NCBI RefSeq assembly: GCF_000721075.1
Contig: NZ_JOEQ01000003.1
Span: 1-64,000, forward strand
DNA: 64,000 nt
Direction of reading: 5' to 3'
Source of the DNA: Streptosporangium amethystogenes
GTDB lineage: Bacteria > Actinomycetota > Actinomycetes > Streptosporangiales > Streptosporangiaceae
Of the stretch, positions 6,263-14,722 are shown piece by piece. The notes under the pieces were generated by a model. The model made no database searches and was not told the origin of the DNA. It saw only the letters and a list, made by a program, of their open reading frames with translations. A program made the position numbers and the translations under genes. Within the stretch, counting starts at the first letter, position 1. Each line of letters opens with the position of its first letter.

Positions 6263-7630
6263 TCACAGGGCAGCTCGAATCTTCGGTCCGAGCCATTCGA
6301 ATTCGGAGTGTTTCTCGATCCGGTCGAAGACTTCTTCCGGTGCCTCGGCATCTCGCAGCATGCACAAGATGAAGAGCCAGTACAGCGAATTGGACAGGAA
6401 GAGCTGTGCCGAGGGGGTCTGCTTCACACGCGTGCCGAGGTGGTGAGCGATGTCGTCACGATCCTTTCTGATCGCCTCCGCCCACGCGTCCACGTCTCCG
6501 ACGAGTCCGACAAAAAGATTTCCCGCCAAGTCGGTGCATCGCGCAAGCCGGGTCTTGAACTTGCTCTGCGAGTGTCCAAACTTCGTGCGGTCGAAGGCTT
6601 CCAAGGCAGCCGCACGGTTGAGCAGGCGATCAGAGACGAACATGCTCTTCGCGTACTTGCTGGCCATTACCCTCCCGAGCGCTCCTCGGTGGTGGCTGGC
6701 ACTCTCCAGCCACCGGCCAACACCATCGATGCCACCGAAATCGGTGTAGGTGAAGAACATCTCGTGGTGAGACAGCTTTCCGGGAGTCTTGCTCTTGTCC
6801 TTGGAGTTCCATGGCGCGAAGAACTCGATCGGCTCCCTGTGCCGGCGGTCCCCGCCCTCCCAGACCACGTCGGGATGCCAGAACCGCATACCATCGAACT
6901 CCGCCGTACGGCCTGTTGCAATGGAAACCAGGTCCTGCAGGTCACTAGCGCGCTCCACGAGTTCCGGAACAGGGCGGAGCGACGACGTGTCGAGGCGGAA
7001 GAAAAACTTCTGCGAAAGCCCCCGCGCGGTGATCCGGTCACCGTCGACAGTGACCGAGTGCTCTAACCGCAGTGTGTCACCGCCCGGCAGGGCAACGACA
7101 GCGTCATCCAGCGCCCGAGCCTCCAGCGTGATGCTCGGAACATCCGGCGGAAGATCAGTGGCCGGGAACGCCTGCGTCTCCTTGATCCCGCTGTCACAGA
7201 TCCAGTGGGTGAGGTAGCGCAACTCCACCGACACACCATCCGCGGCCAGAGCCTCGTCCTTCCCGAAGTACGCACCCTGGAAGATCTGGTTAACGTGGAC
7301 AGTCTCCGTTCCGCCCCCGCTGAGAAGGTGTCGGGTCGTGCGGGAGCGGAAGCAATCTTCCAGCGTGTATTGCTTGCCATCTGCCAGCCCATGGATACGC
7401 GGGTAGGTTCCGTCCCTCTCGATCGTGTCCTTGGAGAAGGCGACAACTGTCGTGTCGTCCGGCCGCTGCGAGTGGTCCCCTTCCTCAAACATCGAGCGGA
7501 AGGTCCCGATCAATCGCAGTTCCGCACCAGAGTCCAAATCGAAGCGCAGCCTTCCGGCCACCCTCCGGTCTTCGTATCCAGGCAGCCACCATTCGCCCTC
7601 AGCGTCGAAGGCACGGGGGGAGTCGCTCAA
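6263..7630 (-). CDS. ApeA-like HEPN-domain protein (predicted phage defence)
   Basis: A 455-residue protein. The N-terminus (EGEWWLPGYEDRRVAGRLRFD) resembles the ApeA N-terminal domain. The C-terminal region is helical with RDDIAHH at about 391-397, an R-x4-H motif typical of HEPN ribonucleases. ApeA proteins are single-gene abortive-infection defences in which the HEPN active site cleaves RNA after phage sensing. The start is TTG at 7630, preceded by AAGGAAGG. It stands alone between a HAD gene and that gene's decayed copy, in the cargo of a mobile element, which fits defence cargo. Assignment is by motif and layout only. Confidence 0.75.
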   Translation of the reverse strand: MSDSPRAFDAEGEWWLPGYEDRRVAGRLRFDLDSGAELRLIGTFRSMFEEGDHSQRPDDTTVVAFSKDTIERDGTYPRIHGLADGKQYTLEDCFRSRTTRHLLSGGGTETVHVNQIFQGAYFGKDEALAADGVSVELRYLTHWICDSGIKETQAFPATDLPPDVPSITLEARALDDAVVALPGGDTLRLEHSVTVDGDRITARGLSQKFFFRLDTSSLRPVPELVERASDLQDLVSIATGRTAEFDGMRFWHPDVVWEGGDRRHREPIEFFAPWNSKDKSKTPGKLSHHEMFFTYTDFGGIDGVGRWLESASHHRGALGRVMASKYAKSMFVSDRLLNRAAALEAFDRTKFGHSQSKFKTRLARCTDLAGNLFVGLVGDVDAWAEAIRKDRDDIAHHLGTRVKQTPSAQLFLSNSLYWLFILCMLRDAEAPEEVFDRIEKHSEFEWLGPKIRAAL

Positions 7631-7830
7631 AGGTTGTCCTTCCTTGGAGGGTGATCGACTGGTCGGGACATTAGTACACCGAGCGGCGGGTCGAGCAGGA
7701 TCAAGTACGGCTTGCGCCCGTCGATGGCATCCCGCTCTCAGATCTCCAGGATCAGCCGCTTGGTGCGGTACTCGCCATACTTGGCCTCGTTCTTCCTCGG
7801 GGCCTAGTTAGGCACTCTTTGCAGAGTCCT
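7631..7830 (-). other. Gene scrap between the ApeA-like and HAD genes
   Basis: One minus-strand frame reads PRKNEAKYGEYRTKRLILEI, a stop, then ERDAIDGRKPYLILLDPP. It looks like remains of a coding sequence, but I cannot name the family and see no start. The right edge merges with the 3' end of the HAD gene. Confidence 0.3.
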
Positions 7831-8580
7831 TCAGTCCATGGTCGTCCTGGACCGTCCAGATCTGTTGTTAGCATCCTCATCAGCAAGATCAGTATCCGCG
7901 TTGCCCGGCCGTCCAGGCCGATCACCTTCCGTTCGGAGGATCTCCATCGCTTGGAGCACGTCAGTGACGACATGATCCGCGCCATACTCGTGGTCCGGCC
8001 ACATACCCCGGTCGATCCACACTGTACGGAGACCGGCCGCCTGTCCCCCACTTATGTCGGCAACGGGGTGGTCTCCGACCATCCATCCCCCGCCTTCTAG
8101 GGGCACACCACAGCGCTGGGCCGCGACCTCGAACAACCCGACGTCGGGCTTACGGATACCTTCGAGCCCTGAAAGCGCGTAGGCGTCGACGACCTCGGCC
8201 AGTCCCGTCCGCTGGATCTTCCCGAGTTGGTTGTCCGCGGTGCCGTTGGTGACAATCGCCACCTTCCAGCCGGACGCGCGGAGTCGAGACAACTCGTACC
8301 TCACTTCGGGTCGACAGCGAACGAGGTACGGCATGCGCTGGCGATAGCGGCTCCACAGATCGTCAACCGACTCGGGCAGAGTGAAGCGGTCACGGACCTT
8401 AGTGAAGAAAACCTCACGGTGCGGATAGCCAGCCCGGTCGAGAGAGAGCAACCAGTCAGCCGCCTCGCTCTCCAAGTCGTGTTCCTCGACGAACTCCTTG
8501 GCCCATACCTGGAATGCCTCGTCCAGGTTGACGAGCGTGTTGTCCAGGTCGAAGAGCGCGAGTCGCTGCACGGCTGCCAC
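7831..8580 (-). CDS. HAD-superfamily hydrolase
   Basis: A 249-residue HAD phosphatase of the YjjG/phosphoglycolate-phosphatase type. Motif I is LFDLDNTLVN (residues 8-17), motif II VAIVTNGT, motif III the Lys in GIRKPDVGLF, and motif IV VGDHPVADISGG. An alpha-helical cap lies between motifs I and II. All catalytic residues are present, so it should dephosphorylate a small metabolite or nucleotide. It is a single gene facing the ApeA-like gene's strand. A damaged copy of its 3' end lies at 5861-6090. The substrate and any link to defence are unknown. Confidence 0.85.
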   Translation of the reverse strand: MAAVQRLALFDLDNTLVNLDEAFQVWAKEFVEEHDLESEAADWLLSLDRAGYPHREVFFTKVRDRFTLPESVDDLWSRYRQRMPYLVRCRPEVRYELSRLRASGWKVAIVTNGTADNQLGKIQRTGLAEVVDAYALSGLEGIRKPDVGLFEVAAQRCGVPLEGGGWMVGDHPVADISGGQAAGLRTVWIDRGMWPDHEYGADHVVTDVLQAMEILRTEGDRPGRPGNADTDLADEDANNRSGRSRTTMD

Positions 8581-8809
8581 CTTACTCGTGAGCGTTCCCC
8601 TGGCTGTGTACGCCTGGACGACGAGATCATGAAGCCATTCGATGGCAAGTGGACCCGTACCGCAGGGCCGTCAGGCCCGAGGAACGGAAGCCGCGCGGCA
8701 GACAAAAAGTCGTACAACGTCCCAAAAGGCTCATTTTATGCGACATGGAAAATGTCGGTGGAATCTGGCAGGATCCAGGGGAGGAAGTAGGACAAACCGA
8801 GGGGCACGA

Positions 8810-9835
8810 ATGGCAGAGTCCGAAGAGCACAAGTTTCTCTCAGATAAAACAATAACGCTATTAGAAGAACTTTCGCATACCAAATTATACGGCTTCAAGG
8901 AAAGCGAGCGAAAAAAGTTTGACTTTACATGTGAACTAGTGCGCGACTGGTCTCGACTGGTTAGCGGGCAGACCCTTTGGAAGCACACCGAGGGAATAGA
9001 CAAAGACCTTCGAACTCTTCTTTCGGACGGAGATTCAAAGATCACTCTATACATAGCTCGCGATACGATTCAAAATCGCCGAACAGTATGGGAGATAGTG
9101 GAAGATACCAAGAAAACCCCTCTTAAAGAGCGACTCTCTCGCCTTCGAGTTATCTGGATAACCCCCACTTTCGATGCCGACCAAGAGGTTGATCGAGATA
9201 CAGTGACCAATATCCTTAAGGAGAGGTTAACCAACGACATAATCATAGCCACAGTTCTAGGAGGAATTTCCGAGAGAGATGTGGAAAGATTTTTCCCCTT
9301 AGGAGGAATGATCGGAATCAATCTGGCAATAGCTGAATCCATAGCACGCCAAGGATTCATCAATATGACTAACCTCGCCGAGAGGCTATCCCTGTCTCCC
9401 ACTACTATTCGCGGTCGCGTCCACATTCTTGCGGCTTCAGGAGTGCTGGATAAACCGAATAGAGGGGCGCAGATGTACCGCGTCTCAACAAAAGGGCGGG
9501 TACTTCTGGACCTCTGCCGCGAACTGGCCAATGCGGTGCAGGCGGGGAATCCATTGACGCTTGAGCTTATTTATTTAATGGAGCTTCTCGGGCTCGAATA
9601 TGTCGAAGGAGAGGTGACAGAGGAGTGGCTCATGAGCAGAGCTGAAAACCCCTTTAAGCCACTCAGCCCAGAAGAGCTTTTCAAAAGAATGGCCTTTCAA
9701 ATCCTGCATGCCACAGAAAATTTCGGCATCACGTGGCAAAAACCGTTTTTTAATGAGAGTGCTCCGGCGTCGCCTGCAGCAAATTACGGGTGGTCACTTC
9801 CGAAGGAAATCCAGGCCGAAGAATGGAGTCTCTAG
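8810..9835 (+). CDS. AT-rich orphan protein with a winged-helix segment
   Basis: A 341-residue protein with no family I recognise. I chose the ATG at 8810 (MAESEEHKFLSDKTITLLEE) because GAGGGG precedes it; the frame is open upstream but that part looks non-coding. Residues 1-165 form a mixed alpha/beta domain containing SGQTLWKHTEGIDKDLRTLL. Residues ~185-240 contain a winged-helix-like segment (NLAERLSLSPTTIRGRVHIL). The tail is helical. Its codons are visibly richer in A and T than those of every neighbour, which marks recent acquisition. A DNA-binding regulator, or a sensor in a defence cassette, is possible. Confidence 0.65.
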   Translation: MAESEEHKFLSDKTITLLEELSHTKLYGFKESERKKFDFTCELVRDWSRLVSGQTLWKHTEGIDKDLRTLLSDGDSKITLYIARDTIQNRRTVWEIVEDTKKTPLKERLSRLRVIWITPTFDADQEVDRDTVTNILKERLTNDIIIATVLGGISERDVERFFPLGGMIGINLAIAESIARQGFINMTNLAERLSLSPTTIRGRVHILAASGVLDKPNRGAQMYRVSTKGRVLLDLCRELANAVQAGNPLTLELIYLMELLGLEYVEGEVTEEWLMSRAENPFKPLSPEELFKRMAFQILHATENFGITWQKPFFNESAPASPAANYGWSLPKEIQAEEWSL

Positions 9836-10074
9836 GTTTAGGCCCCCTCTTCCGCGCGGCTCGCTTCGCACGTTTCCCGAGCCTCCTAGGGATTACGCTT
9901 CGCGTCTCCTCTGCGGTCCACCTGGTCGTCAAGCGCGTGGGCGGTGCTGGCCGCGACCGGCCGAAGAGCCGCAGCGCGGCCAGTGACCGCCCGACGCGCG
10001 CAGGCCGCCGCAGGCGGACTGCCTTGAAGACGTAGAGAAAGTTCTCATCCGGAGTAGGCGAACCCTGTGTGTGT
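9836..10074. other. Intergenic region before the insertion sequence
   Basis: I see no gene here. The composition returns abruptly to high GC after the AT-rich gene. The end nearest 10075 is the left flank of the IS. Short GT repeats just before the IS make the exact boundary uncertain. Confidence 0.4.
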
Positions 10075-12079
10075 TGTCCCGGGAGATGCTTGACACCTCT
10101 GTCCCAGGACATGTTTGACGGGTGCCGTTATCGGCCGATCTTTCGTGCGTCGTTTGCGGGTGTCGCGCGTCAGGAGGCCGGGATTGGCTCTGGTGGATAT
10201 GTCCGTTGTCGAGCAGCGGTATCGGGCGGTGCTGGCGGTGCTGGCCGGCGGTTCGGTGACCGAGGTCGCGCGCGAGGTGGGGGTAGCCCGCCAGACGTTG
10301 TCGGGGTGGGTGTCGCGGTATCGGGAGTCGGGTCTGGGCGGGCTGGTGGATCGCTCGCGGCGGCCGCGTTCGTCTCCGACGCAGATGGGAGCGGAGGTGG
10401 AGGTGCTGGTGTGTGAGTTGCGGCGCCAGCATCCGCGGTGGGGTCCGGTCCGGCTGGCGCACGAGGTCAGCCGACGTGGGGTGGGGCCGGCGCCGTCGCG
10501 GATGGGGGTGTATCGGGCGTTGGTGCGTCATGGGCTGATCGAGCCGGGGGCGGGGCGGCGTAAGCGGGTCTTTCGGCGCTGGCAGCGTGAGGCGTCGATG
10601 GAGTTATGGCAGATGGACATCATCGGCGGGGTGTTTTTGGCCGATGGCCGGGAGGTCAAGGTGGTCACCGGCATCGATGACCATTCGCGGTATTGCGTGA
10701 TCGCTAAGGCGGTGGTGCGGGCCACCGGCCGGGCGGTCTGTGTGGCCTTCGCCGAGGCGTTGCAGGCGTTCGGGGCGCCGGGTGAGGTGCTGACCGACAA
10801 TGGCAAGCAGTTCACCGCGCGGTTCGGTCATGGCGGTGAGGTGCTGTTCGATCGGATCTGCCGGGACAACGCCATCGTGCATCGGCTCACCCAGCCGCGC
10901 TCGCCGACGACCACCGGCAAGGTCGAGCGGTTTCATCTGAGCCTGCGTCGCGAGCTGCTGGAGGAGGCCGGTCCGTTTGAGGACCTGGTCGCCGTGCAGG
11001 CGGCGCTGGATGCCTGGGTGGCCCATTACAACACCGTCAGGCCGCATCAGAGCCTGGACATGGCGGTCCCGGCGGACAGGTTCACGCCGGTGGGTGCGGC
11101 CGAGCGGGAGCTGCTGCCGCTGCGCCTGCCGGCGGTTTTGTCCGTGCAGCCGGATCCGGCACCCGTCGCTGGTGAGGCGGTTGGCGAGGTCGCACCTGGA
11201 GTGCCGGTGCAGGGCCACAAAAGCAGCGACGAGGGCAAGGGGATGGCCGGGCGGTCGACGACGGATGCGGCGCCCGTTTTCAGGGCGGGCGGGCCGATCG
11301 AGTTCGATCGGGTGGTGCCGGCCAGCGGCAATCTGGGGGTGGCGGGTAAGCAGTTTTGGCTTGGGCCGGCCCGCGCCGGTCAGGTGATCACCTTGTGGGC
11401 GGATGTGGATGTGATTCATCTGCTGGTCGGTGGGGTGCGGCTGAAGAGCCTGCGCTCGCACTTGTCGACCAACGATCTGGCCAGGCTGTTGGCTCGTGGT
11501 GGCCGCCCGGCTGGGCCGTCGCCGCTGCCGGTGGCCGAAGACGATGCGGTGGTGGAGGTGGAGCGGACGGTGAACAAGTACGGCATGGTCAGCCTGGCCG
11601 GCCGTTACCTGCTGGCCGCTGAGATCTTGGGCGGGCGTCGGGTCACGATCCGGATCGAGGAGAACACGTTGATGTTCCTGGACCCCGACACCCGCCAGTT
11701 GCTGCGTACTCGGCCCAATCCGCTGATCTGGGCCAAGTGCTTGCTGTTGCGTGGTGCTCGTCCGGCTGGGCCGTCGCCGACTCCCGCGCGGTCGCCGATC
11801 ACGGTGCAGCGCCGCGCCAGTTCCTGCGGGGTGATCGTGGTCGCCCGCCAGAGCGTCTCGCTCGGTCGCCTGCATGCCGGCCAGGTCGTCACCGTGCACG
11901 TCAGTGACAGCACGCTCACCATCGACTTGGACGAAGGCCCGCGCACGGTGCATCGCACCACCGACCTACCGGTCCGCAACGTCAAAGCTGCCCGGCCCCG
12001 CAAGGCCTCCTATGTTTCCTAGATCACCTGTCGTCCATGTCCTGGGACGGATCCGTCAGTCATCTCCTGGGACTGGACA
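10075..12079. mobile_element. IS481-family insertion sequence
   Basis: One transposase gene is bounded by imperfect inverted ends. The left end reads TGTCCCGGGAGATGCTTGAC, and the right end, read on the opposite strand, begins TGTCCAGTCCCAGGAGATGA. A second conserved block, GTCCCAGGACATG, lies further in on both sides. The transposase is complete. I could not settle the target-site duplication by eye. The IS sits in the AICE cargo region, next to the regulatory genes. Confidence 0.8.
10184..12022 (+). CDS. IS481-family transposase (DDE integrase fold)
   Basis: A 612-residue transposase. An N-terminal helix-turn-helix (VTEVAREVGVARQTLSGWVSR) is followed by a DDE catalytic domain: first Asp in ELWQMDIIGG, second Asp in EVLTDNGKQF, and Glu in TTTGKVERFH, then HYNTVRPHQSLDM. 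About 250 further residues, including TDLPVRNVK near the end, form a C-terminal extension longer than in the shortest family members. I chose the TTG at 10184 because AGGAGG lies 6 bases upstream; the first ATG in frame is at 10199. All catalytic residues are present, so it may be active. Confidence 0.85.
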   Translation: MALVDMSVVEQRYRAVLAVLAGGSVTEVAREVGVARQTLSGWVSRYRESGLGGLVDRSRRPRSSPTQMGAEVEVLVCELRRQHPRWGPVRLAHEVSRRGVGPAPSRMGVYRALVRHGLIEPGAGRRKRVFRRWQREASMELWQMDIIGGVFLADGREVKVVTGIDDHSRYCVIAKAVVRATGRAVCVAFAEALQAFGAPGEVLTDNGKQFTARFGHGGEVLFDRICRDNAIVHRLTQPRSPTTTGKVERFHLSLRRELLEEAGPFEDLVAVQAALDAWVAHYNTVRPHQSLDMAVPADRFTPVGAAERELLPLRLPAVLSVQPDPAPVAGEAVGEVAPGVPVQGHKSSDEGKGMAGRSTTDAAPVFRAGGPIEFDRVVPASGNLGVAGKQFWLGPARAGQVITLWADVDVIHLLVGGVRLKSLRSHLSTNDLARLLARGGRPAGPSPLPVAEDDAVVEVERTVNKYGMVSLAGRYLLAAEILGGRRVTIRIEENTLMFLDPDTRQLLRTRPNPLIWAKCLLLRGARPAGPSPTPARSPITVQRRASSCGVIVVARQSVSLGRLHAGQVVTVHVSDSTLTIDLDEGPRTVHRTTDLPVRNVKAARPRKASYVS

Positions 12080-12140
12080 GCAGGCGGGCTCTGATGATCT
12101 TGAACGCATAGCGACTGTCATGATGCCCTCACCTGGTGCT

Positions 12141-12413
12141 TCACAGGTTGCCGCTGAGCGGGTCGCCGTGGTCGTGGGTCAAGCCAACGAACACTAGGGC
12201 TACTTCGATCTCGCCGATACGCCGTGGCCCCAACCCCCAGATCTGATCGAGCTGGCGCGTGCGCAACAGCGTAATCACGTCTGCGACCGTATCGGGCCGG
12301 TCGACCGAAGCGCCGCAGGCTTGGGTGAGCGGATTGTAGGCCCTGGCGGACAGCACGGGCCTGAGGCACTCGATCGGGCAGGCCGGTGTGATCACATGAG
12401 AGGTAAGGGTCAT
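12141..12413 (-). CDS. Small helix-hairpin-helix protein (RNA polymerase alpha-CTD-like)
   Basis: A 90-residue protein whose second half reads TVADVITLLRTRQLDQIWGLGPRRIGEIE. This is the pattern of the helix-hairpin-helix module in the C-terminal domain of RNA polymerase alpha, which binds DNA. It is the last of three minus-strand genes joined by 4-base ATGA overlaps. Similar small proteins are common beside ATP-binding anti-sigma-like proteins in actinomycete elements. A role in regulating the element is plausible but unproven. Confidence 0.55.
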   Translation of the reverse strand: MTLTSHVITPACPIECLRPVLSARAYNPLTQACGASVDRPDTVADVITLLRTRQLDQIWGLGPRRIGEIEVALVFVGLTHDHGDPLSGNL

Positions 12414-12613
12414 CGCCGCGGTTGAGGTCTGGTCATGGGGCGGCGTGACTGAAAGCTCTCAACACGAGTCGCGAGTTCCTCGGCCGTGTCGGCGGTGAGC
12501 GTGGTCGTACGGCCTTGGAGGGCGAACCACCGATACGCGAACGGGTTGTAGAGGAACGCCCAGGCGGGGAACCGCTCGCGGAGAGCGTGTAGCGCTGGGG
12601 GCGTGGTGCTCAT
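12410..12613 (-). CDS. Small hypothetical protein of the AICE regulatory operon
   Basis: A 67-residue protein beginning MSTTPPALHALRERFPAWAF. The ATG at 12613 overlaps the stop of the upstream ATP-binding gene (ATGA), and its own stop overlaps the next start. The core YNPFAYRWFALQGRTTTLTA is aromatic-rich and recalls small proteins often found in streptomycete and related genomes next to helix-turn-helix regulators. No catalytic motif is visible. Coupled overlaps on both sides make it very likely to be translated. Confidence 0.65.
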   Translation of the reverse strand: MSTTPPALHALRERFPAWAFLYNPFAYRWFALQGRTTTLTADTAEELATRVESFQSRRPMTRPQPRR

Positions 12614-13014
12614 GGAGCGGGCGGGGGTAGTTCGACCCAGACCGTTCGGCCGGCGGCGTCGCCCTTGAATCCCCATGCGGTGGCGAGAGCCGTCACGAGG
12701 TAGAGCCCTCGGCCGCCTTCGCGGTTGGGAGTGGGAAGGCCGAATACGGCAGGGCCGCCCTGGTCTGCGATCTCTATGTAGGCGGTGCCGTCGGGGTTGC
12801 GCTTGACGGTGGTGGTGAAGAGTCCGCCCGGTTGTCCTGTGCGCGTGTGCTCGACGGCGTTGGTCGCGAGTTCGCTGATGATGAGCTCGGCGTCCAGGTG
12901 ATCGGGAAGGTGAGCCTTCACGAAGCTACGGGCCGCGCGTACCTGTTCCTTCTCTCCCAGGAAGGTTCGGTGCCATCTTCCAGCGCCTTCACGGCTGTCT
13001 GGGGGTGGGGTCAT
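12610..13014 (-). CDS. ATP-binding protein, RsbW/SpoIIAB-type (HATPase_c_2)
   Basis: A 134-residue GHKL ATPase domain. The N-box is LIISELATNAVEHT, the G1 box EIADQGGPAVFG, and the G2 box REGGRGLYLV. Such small histidine-kinase-like proteins are anti-sigma or signalling kinases and are abundant in actinomycetes. Start ATG at 13014 with GAGGTGAG upstream. It is first in a three-gene operon that diverges from the ABM/XRE pair, and the shared promoter region carries AAAGTACG-type motifs. It may help control the element's switch between maintenance and transfer. Confidence 0.8.
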   Translation of the reverse strand: MTPPPDSREGAGRWHRTFLGEKEQVRAARSFVKAHLPDHLDAELIISELATNAVEHTRTGQPGGLFTTTVKRNPDGTAYIEIADQGGPAVFGLPTPNREGGRGLYLVTALATAWGFKGDAAGRTVWVELPPPAP

Positions 13015-13071
13015 CGTCGGCTCACCTCGCGATCAAGCAGGTCAGGGGCACTCACCATGTGACTGATACTT

Positions 13072-13119
13072 AAAGTACGAGTACCATACTTATAGTGCAA
13101 GCCACTTGAGGTACTTGCG
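13072..13119. promoter_or_regulatory. Bipartite motif between divergent regulatory genes (putative XRE operator)
   Basis: AAAGTACG at 13072-13079 and AGGTACTTGCG at 13109-13119, with several further GTAC/ACTT words around them. Almost the same pair occurs at 14680-14722 ahead of the transfer operon. Two promoters of one element sharing this layout suggests a common regulator, most simply the XRE protein encoded between them. Confidence 0.5.
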
Positions 13120-13169
13120 CCGCACAATAAGTACTGATCTCGTAGAGGCTCCGACGAAGGAGGACACCC

Positions 13170-13478
13170 ATGTTCGGTCTGATGGTCCGATTCACCTGTA
13201 AGGACGAGGCAACCGCCGAGGCGTTCGATCAGCTGGTCGGCGAGACCATCGAGAAGATCCGCGACGGTGAGCCGGGAACGCTGGTGTACGCCTCGCACCG
13301 GGTCGACGGCCAGCCGCTCCAGCGGATCTTCTACGAGCTCTACCGGGACCGCGCGGCCTTCGACACCCACGAGGAGCAGGAGCACACCAAGCGGTTCCTG
13401 GGCGCTCGGGAAGAGCTGCTGTCCTCGGTCGAGGTCGACTGGCTGACCCTCCAGAGCGGTAAGGGAACGGCGGGGTGA
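13170..13478 (+). CDS. ABM-fold (antibiotic biosynthesis monooxygenase-like) protein
   Basis: A 102-residue dimeric ferredoxin-like fold protein. The segments MFGLMVRFTCKDEATAEAFD and IFYELYRDRAAFDTHEEQEH follow the ABM pattern, including the conserved His-containing helix. GAAGGAGGACACCC before the ATG gives a strong start. The gene overlaps the XRE gene by 4 bases, so the two are made together. ABM pairs with XRE/TPR regulators occur in several actinomycete mobile elements, where the ABM protein could sense or modify a small signal. That role is inference. Confidence 0.75.
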   Translation: MFGLMVRFTCKDEATAEAFDQLVGETIEKIRDGEPGTLVYASHRVDGQPLQRIFYELYRDRAAFDTHEEQEHTKRFLGAREELLSSVEVDWLTLQSGKGTAG

Positions 13479-14677
13479 GCACCGAGTACCAAAGAGCCCT
13501 GGGGCGGCGCATCGCCCAGGAACGCAAGCGGCGCGGCCTGTCACAGCCGGAGCTGGCGCGGCTGGTCGATCGGTCGGTGGCGTGGATCTCGCAGGTGGAG
13601 CGCGGGGTCCGCAAGGTCGATCGCATGTCGGTCCTGGAGAAGGTCGCCGAGGCGCTCGACATCCCACTGTCGGAACTGGCTGCCGAGGCACCGGTGGTCG
13701 CCGCCTCCGCCGAGGAGATTCCGGGAACGGCCGGTCTGCGCCTGGTGCTGTCGGGAGCTCACTCCCTGCGGGCCATGCTGCACTCGGCCCCCGTCCCGGC
13801 GACGTCGGAGATCAAGCCGCGGGTCGATCGGGCCTGGGAGCTGACGCACGAGAGCCGGTATGTGGAGCTGGCCGACCTGCTGCGGGGGCTGGTACCTGCG
13901 CTGGAGTCCGCTGCTCGATCGGCTCCCGAGGACCGGCGGGCGGAGCTGTTCGAGCTGCTCGCGGTGACCTACCAGGCGTGCTCGGCCGCGCTCGCCAAGC
14001 TCGGTGAGCCCGAGGCCGCGTGGATCGCCGCCGATCGGGCGATCGTCGCCGCGGAGCGGGCGGGCAACCCACTGATGATGGCGGCCGGCGCCTTCCGGCT
14101 CGGCTTCGTCTTCCTGGGCGCGCGTCACTTCGACCAGGTGGAGGAGACGGCTCGTACAGCCGCCGAGGCTCTATGGTTCTTGGTCGACGAGGGCAAGCCC
14201 GAGGCCATGTCGCTGTGGGGTGGACTTACCCTTCAGCGGGCCGTGGCCGCTTCCCGGCTGAACGAGGCGGATACCGCGTACCAGCATCTGGCGCGGGCTC
14301 GTGAGGTCGCGGAGCGGCTGGAAGAGGGGCGCAACGATTACAACACCGAGTTCGGTCCGGCCAACGTCGCGCTTCACGAGGTGGCGGTGGCGGTCGAGCT
14401 GGGAGACGCCGGTCATGCGCTGCGGGTCGGGACGGCGGTCGACACCTCGCCGCTTTCGAGTGAGCGGCGCGCTCGGCTCCAGATAGACCTTGCTCGCGCT
14501 CATGCCCAGCGCCGTCAGGTCGCAGAGGCCGTGTCCGCGCTGCTGGAGGCCGAGTCCATCACACCGGAGCAGATACGGAACCACCGAATCACCTACCAGC
14601 TGGTGTCCGATTTGCTGACCATGCAAGACCCGCCCTCGCCTGAGCTGCGGGAACTCGCCGACCGAGTTGGAGTGTAG
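13475..14677 (+). CDS. XRE-family regulator with C-terminal TPR-like region
   Basis: A 400-residue protein. An XRE helix-turn-helix lies at about 9-65 (GLSQPELARLVDRSVAWISQVERG). The remaining 300 residues are helical repeats rich in Ala and Leu (LAKLGEPEAAWIAADRAIVAAERAGN, shown in two parts as LAKLGEPEAAWIAADRA and IVAAERAGN). This layout is common for peptide- or ligand-sensing repressors. The GTG start overlaps the ABM stop. It sits between two regions carrying the same GTAC-type motif, so it probably controls both its own promoter and the transfer operon. No catalytic domain is visible. Confidence 0.8.
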   Translation: MSTEYQRALGRRIAQERKRRGLSQPELARLVDRSVAWISQVERGVRKVDRMSVLEKVAEALDIPLSELAAEAPVVAASAEEIPGTAGLRLVLSGAHSLRAMLHSAPVPATSEIKPRVDRAWELTHESRYVELADLLRGLVPALESAARSAPEDRRAELFELLAVTYQACSAALAKLGEPEAAWIAADRAIVAAERAGNPLMMAAGAFRLGFVFLGARHFDQVEETARTAAEALWFLVDEGKPEAMSLWGGLTLQRAVAASRLNEADTAYQHLARAREVAERLEEGRNDYNTEFGPANVALHEVAVAVELGDAGHALRVGTAVDTSPLSSERRARLQIDLARAHAQRRQVAEAVSALLEAESITPEQIRNHRITYQLVSDLLTMQDPPSPELRELADRVGV

Positions 14678-14679
14678 AA

Positions 14680-14722
14680 AAAGTACGTGCACTAATACTA
14701 AAAGTACTAGCAGGTACTCGCG
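14680..14722. promoter_or_regulatory. Second copy of the GTAC-type operator, upstream of the transfer operon
   Basis: AAAGTACG at 14680-14687, AAAAGTACT near 14700, and AGGTACTCGCG at 14712-14722. The layout matches 13072-13119. It starts three bases after the XRE stop codon and about 280 bases before the SCO3933-like gene, where an operator for the transfer genes would be expected. Confidence 0.5.

Noticed and set aside
10604..11953. 449-codon frame opposite the transposase
   Set aside because: Shadow of the transposase gene on the other strand; no start signal and no family motif.
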